A stretch of 64,000 bases of DNA. Source: Betaproteobacteria bacterium. GTDB taxonomy: Bacteria > Pseudomonadota > Gammaproteobacteria > Burkholderiales > Rhodocyclaceae. The number at the start of each line of letters is the position of its first letter. The stretch's first letter is position 1. The stretch spans positions 58,953-122,952 of the forward strand of contig JACQAO010000056.1 of assembly GCA_016194935.1 (NCBI GenBank). Direction: 5' to 3'. Under the pieces are notes generated by a model. That model was not told where the DNA came from. It saw nothing but the letters and a program-made list of their open reading frames with translations, and did not search any database. Shown piece by piece: positions 62,134 to 64,000 of the stretch. A program made the position numbers and the translations under genes.

Positions 62134-63375
62134 ATGCTTATCGAAGTCAAAGTCCCGCAACTCTCCGAATCGGTCGCTGAAGCCACCCTGGTCAGTTGGC
62201 ACAAGAAGGCGGGCGAAGCCGTCGCGCGTGATGAAAACCTGATCGACATCGAGACCGACAAGGTGGTGCTGGAATTACCCGCGCCCGCCGCTGGCGTCGT
62301 CGTCAAGATCATCAAGGGTGACGGCGCCACCGTGGTCAGCGGTGAAGTCATTGCGCAAATTGATACCGAAGCCAAGTCTTCCGCCAGCGCCAGTGCGCCG
62401 GCTGCGGTAGCGAAATCCGCTGCACCGGCTGCCGCCCCGGCGGCGCCAAAAGCCATGCCTGCGGCACGCAAGATCATGGACGAGAAGGGCATAGCTCCCG
62501 CCTCAGTTGAAGGCACAGGCCGGGGAGGGCGGATTACCAAAGGTGACGTACTGGGCGTAGGTGCAGCCGTTGCTTCGCCCGCAAGTGCGCCGCCTGCACA
62601 GCCACCTGCCGTTGCCGCCGCAAAACAACCTTTGGCCCAGCCAATGGCAGTCGACATCGACGCCGTGCTGGCCGACCGCCCCGAGCAGCGCGTGCCGATG
62701 TCGCGCCTGCGCGCGCGCATTGCAGAGCGCCTGCTGCAGTCGCAATCCATGGCCGCCATCCTGACCACTTTCAACGAGGTCAACATGGCGCCGGTGATGG
62801 AATTGCGCAAGAAATACCTGGAGAAATTCGAGAAGGAACACGGCGTGCGGCTGGGCTTCATGTCCTTCTTCGTCAAGGCGGCGGTGGCGGCGCTGAAAAA
62901 ATATCCGGTGTTGAACGCCTCGGTCGATGGCAACGATATCGTCTACCACGGCTACTTCGACATCGGCATCGCGGTGGGCAGCCCGCGCGGCTTGGTAGTG
63001 CCGATTTTGCGCGATGCCGACCAACTGTCGCTGGCGGAAGTCGAGAAAAAAATTGCCGAATTCGGCGCCAAAGCCAAGGACGGCAAGCTCACCATTGAAG
63101 ATCTCACCGGCGGAACCTTCTCCATTTCCAACGGCGGCGTGTTCGGGTCGATGTTGTCAACGCCTATCATCAACCCGCCGCAGTCGGCGATCCTCGGTGT
63201 GCATGCCACCAAGGATCGCGCGGTGGTGGAGAATGGCCAGGTGGTGGTGCGTCCGATCAACTACCTGGCCTTGTCCTATGACCACCGTATCGTCGATGGG
63301 CGCGAAGCCGTGCTCGGCCTGGTGACCATGAAGGAAATGCTGGAAGACCCGGCCCGTCTGCTGCTGGAAATATAA
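62134..63375 (+). CDS. sucB: Dihydrolipoyl succinyltransferase (E2)
   Basis: The 413-residue E2 has one lipoyl domain ([19 protein letters not shown], lipoylated Lys), an Ala/Pro-rich linker, a peripheral-subunit-binding domain ([20 protein letters not shown]) and a catalytic domain with the active His in [13 protein letters not shown]. It transfers succinyl groups to CoA in the 2-oxoglutarate dehydrogenase complex. It lies 14 bases after sucA. Confidence 0.95.
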   Translation: MLIEVKVPQLSESVAEATLVSWHKKAGEAVARDENLIDIETDKVVLELPAPAAGVVVKIIKGDGATVVSGEVIAQIDTEAKSSASASAPAAVAKSAAPAAAPAAPKAMPAARKIMDEKGIAPASVEGTGRGGRITKGDVLGVGAAVASPASAPPAQPPAVAAAKQPLAQPMAVDIDAVLADRPEQRVPMSRLRARIAERLLQSQSMAAILTTFNEVNMAPVMELRKKYLEKFEKEHGVRLGFMSFFVKAAVAALKKYPVLNASVDGNDIVYHGYFDIGIAVGSPRGLVVPILRDADQLSLAEVEKKIAEFGAKAKDGKLTIEDLTGGTFSISNGGVFGSMLSTPIINPPQSAILGVHATKDRAVVENGQVVVRPINYLALSYDHRIVDGREAVLGLVTMKEMLEDPARLLLEI

Positions 63376-63388
63376 GGAATAACTCAAG

Positions 63389-64000
63389 ATGGCTGATCAG
63401 TTCGATGTACTCGTTATCGGCGGTGGTCCCGCTGGCTACATCGCTGCGATTCGTGCTGCGCAATTGGGGTTCACTGCGGCTTGCGTTGAATCGCAGGCCT
63501 ACGGCGACCCCAAGGGTGATGTGCGCCTGGGCGGCACCTGCCTGAATGTCGGCTGCATTCCGTCGAAGGCGTTGTTGCAATCGTCGGAACTCTACGATCA
63601 GCTAAACCATTCATTCGTAATGCACGGCATCGTCGCGGAAAACGTCAAAGTGGATATATCGACGATGATGCGGCGCAAGGACAACATCGTTGCCCAGCTG
63701 ACCAGCGGCATCAAGAGTCTGTTCAAGAAAAACAAGGTGACGCTGCTGGTGGGACACGGCAAGTTTGTCGGCCATGAGAACGATCTCTGGCAGATCGACG
63801 TGGCCGGCAAGATAATCCAGGCGAAGCACGTCGTCATTGCCACCGGTTCCAAGCCGCGCCATTTACCGGGCATTCCGGTAGATAACCGGATCGTCTGCGA
63901 CAACATCGGTGCGCTCTCGCTGGACGGCGTGCCGAAACGCCTTGGCGTGATCGGCGCGGGCGTGATCGGCCTGGAACTGGGCAGCGTATGGAAGCGCCTG
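63389..64000 (+). CDS. lpdA: Dihydrolipoyl dehydrogenase (E3), N-terminal part (cut by window end)
   Basis: The frame opens with ATG at 63389, 13 bases after sucB, and runs to the window edge, giving 204 residues. VIGGGPAGYIAAIRAAQLG binds FAD, GGTCLNVGCIPSKALL is the redox disulfide, and VIATGSKPRHLPGI and LGVIGAGVIGLELGSV start the second nucleotide-binding region. It reoxidises lipoamide of SucB with NAD. The C-terminal part lies beyond the window. Confidence 0.93.
   Translation, partial: MADQFDVLVIGGGPAGYIAAIRAAQLGFTAACVESQAYGDPKGDVRLGGTCLNVGCIPSKALLQSSELYDQLNHSFVMHGIVAENVKVDISTMMRRKDNIVAQLTSGIKSLFKKNKVTLLVGHGKFVGHENDLWQIDVAGKIIQAKHVVIATGSKPRHLPGIPVDNRIVCDNIGALSLDGVPKRLGVIGAGVIGLELGSVWKRL

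Overview
The window looks like a chromosome segment of a betaproteobacterium, probably of the Rhodocyclales/Nitrosomonadales type. This is inferred from gene order: SRP RNA-dnaX-ybaB-recR, petABC-sspA-sspB, and mdh / gntR-sdhCDAB-sdhE-gltA-sucA-sucB-lpdA. Cytochrome b also carries PVWY in place of PEWY. No phage, transposase, CRISPR array or rRNA was seen. One tRNA-Arg(CCT) and one SRP RNA are present.

Layout. 1-5.0 kb is an accessory patch: a CoA-transferase (cut by the window edge), a LysR regulator, an exported metallo-beta-lactamase-fold protein diverging from an ArsR regulator across a perfect palindrome, and a luciferase-like monooxygenase beside a second ArsR gene with an apparently leaderless promoter. 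A short relic of a dnaX 3' end lies at 4872-4959. 5.1-18.7 kb holds an NsrR-like regulator, an unusual acyl-CoA dehydrogenase, a PuuD-like membrane protein, and a complete form II (AYRGAGR) CO-dehydrogenase-like molybdenum hydroxylase (small, large, medium subunits). Its maturation set follows: CoxD, CoxE, CoxG, XdhC split into two genes, a MoeA-like/MocA fusion, and a SufS/SufU pair. 18.7-33.2 kb is mostly housekeeping: SRP RNA, dnaX, ybaB, recR, a CoA-transferase, the bc1 complex, SspA/SspB, a spermidine-synthase-like protein, tRNA-Arg, a peroxiredoxin, Uup, an HDOD protein, a secreted alpha/beta hydrolase and a PIN toxin-antitoxin pair. 33.3-35.9 kb is acnB.

36.1-51.3 kb is a long one-direction catabolic cluster facing an AraC regulator: two adjacent cupins (one without metal ligands), a TonB-dependent receptor, an esterase, an SDR, a third cupin, a branched-chain-type ABC importer with a fused permease-ATPase, a metallo-beta-lactamase-fold protein with a damaged motif, an FAD monooxygenase, a DUF2783-like protein and a VOC protein. 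I infer uptake, de-esterification, oxidation and carbon-carbon cleavage of an aromatic or aryl-ketone-like substrate. It is the best candidate here for an undescribed system.

51.4-64 kb is the TCA block: a CitE-like lyase and malate dehydrogenase diverge from gntR and the sdh-gltA-suc-lpd genes across a near-perfect 28-bp palindrome; lpdA runs off the window end.

The most surprising single observation is that dnaX is broken. About 50 residues of the collar domain are missing and the tau C-terminal part is in another frame, while the dnaX-like relic lies 15 kb away.
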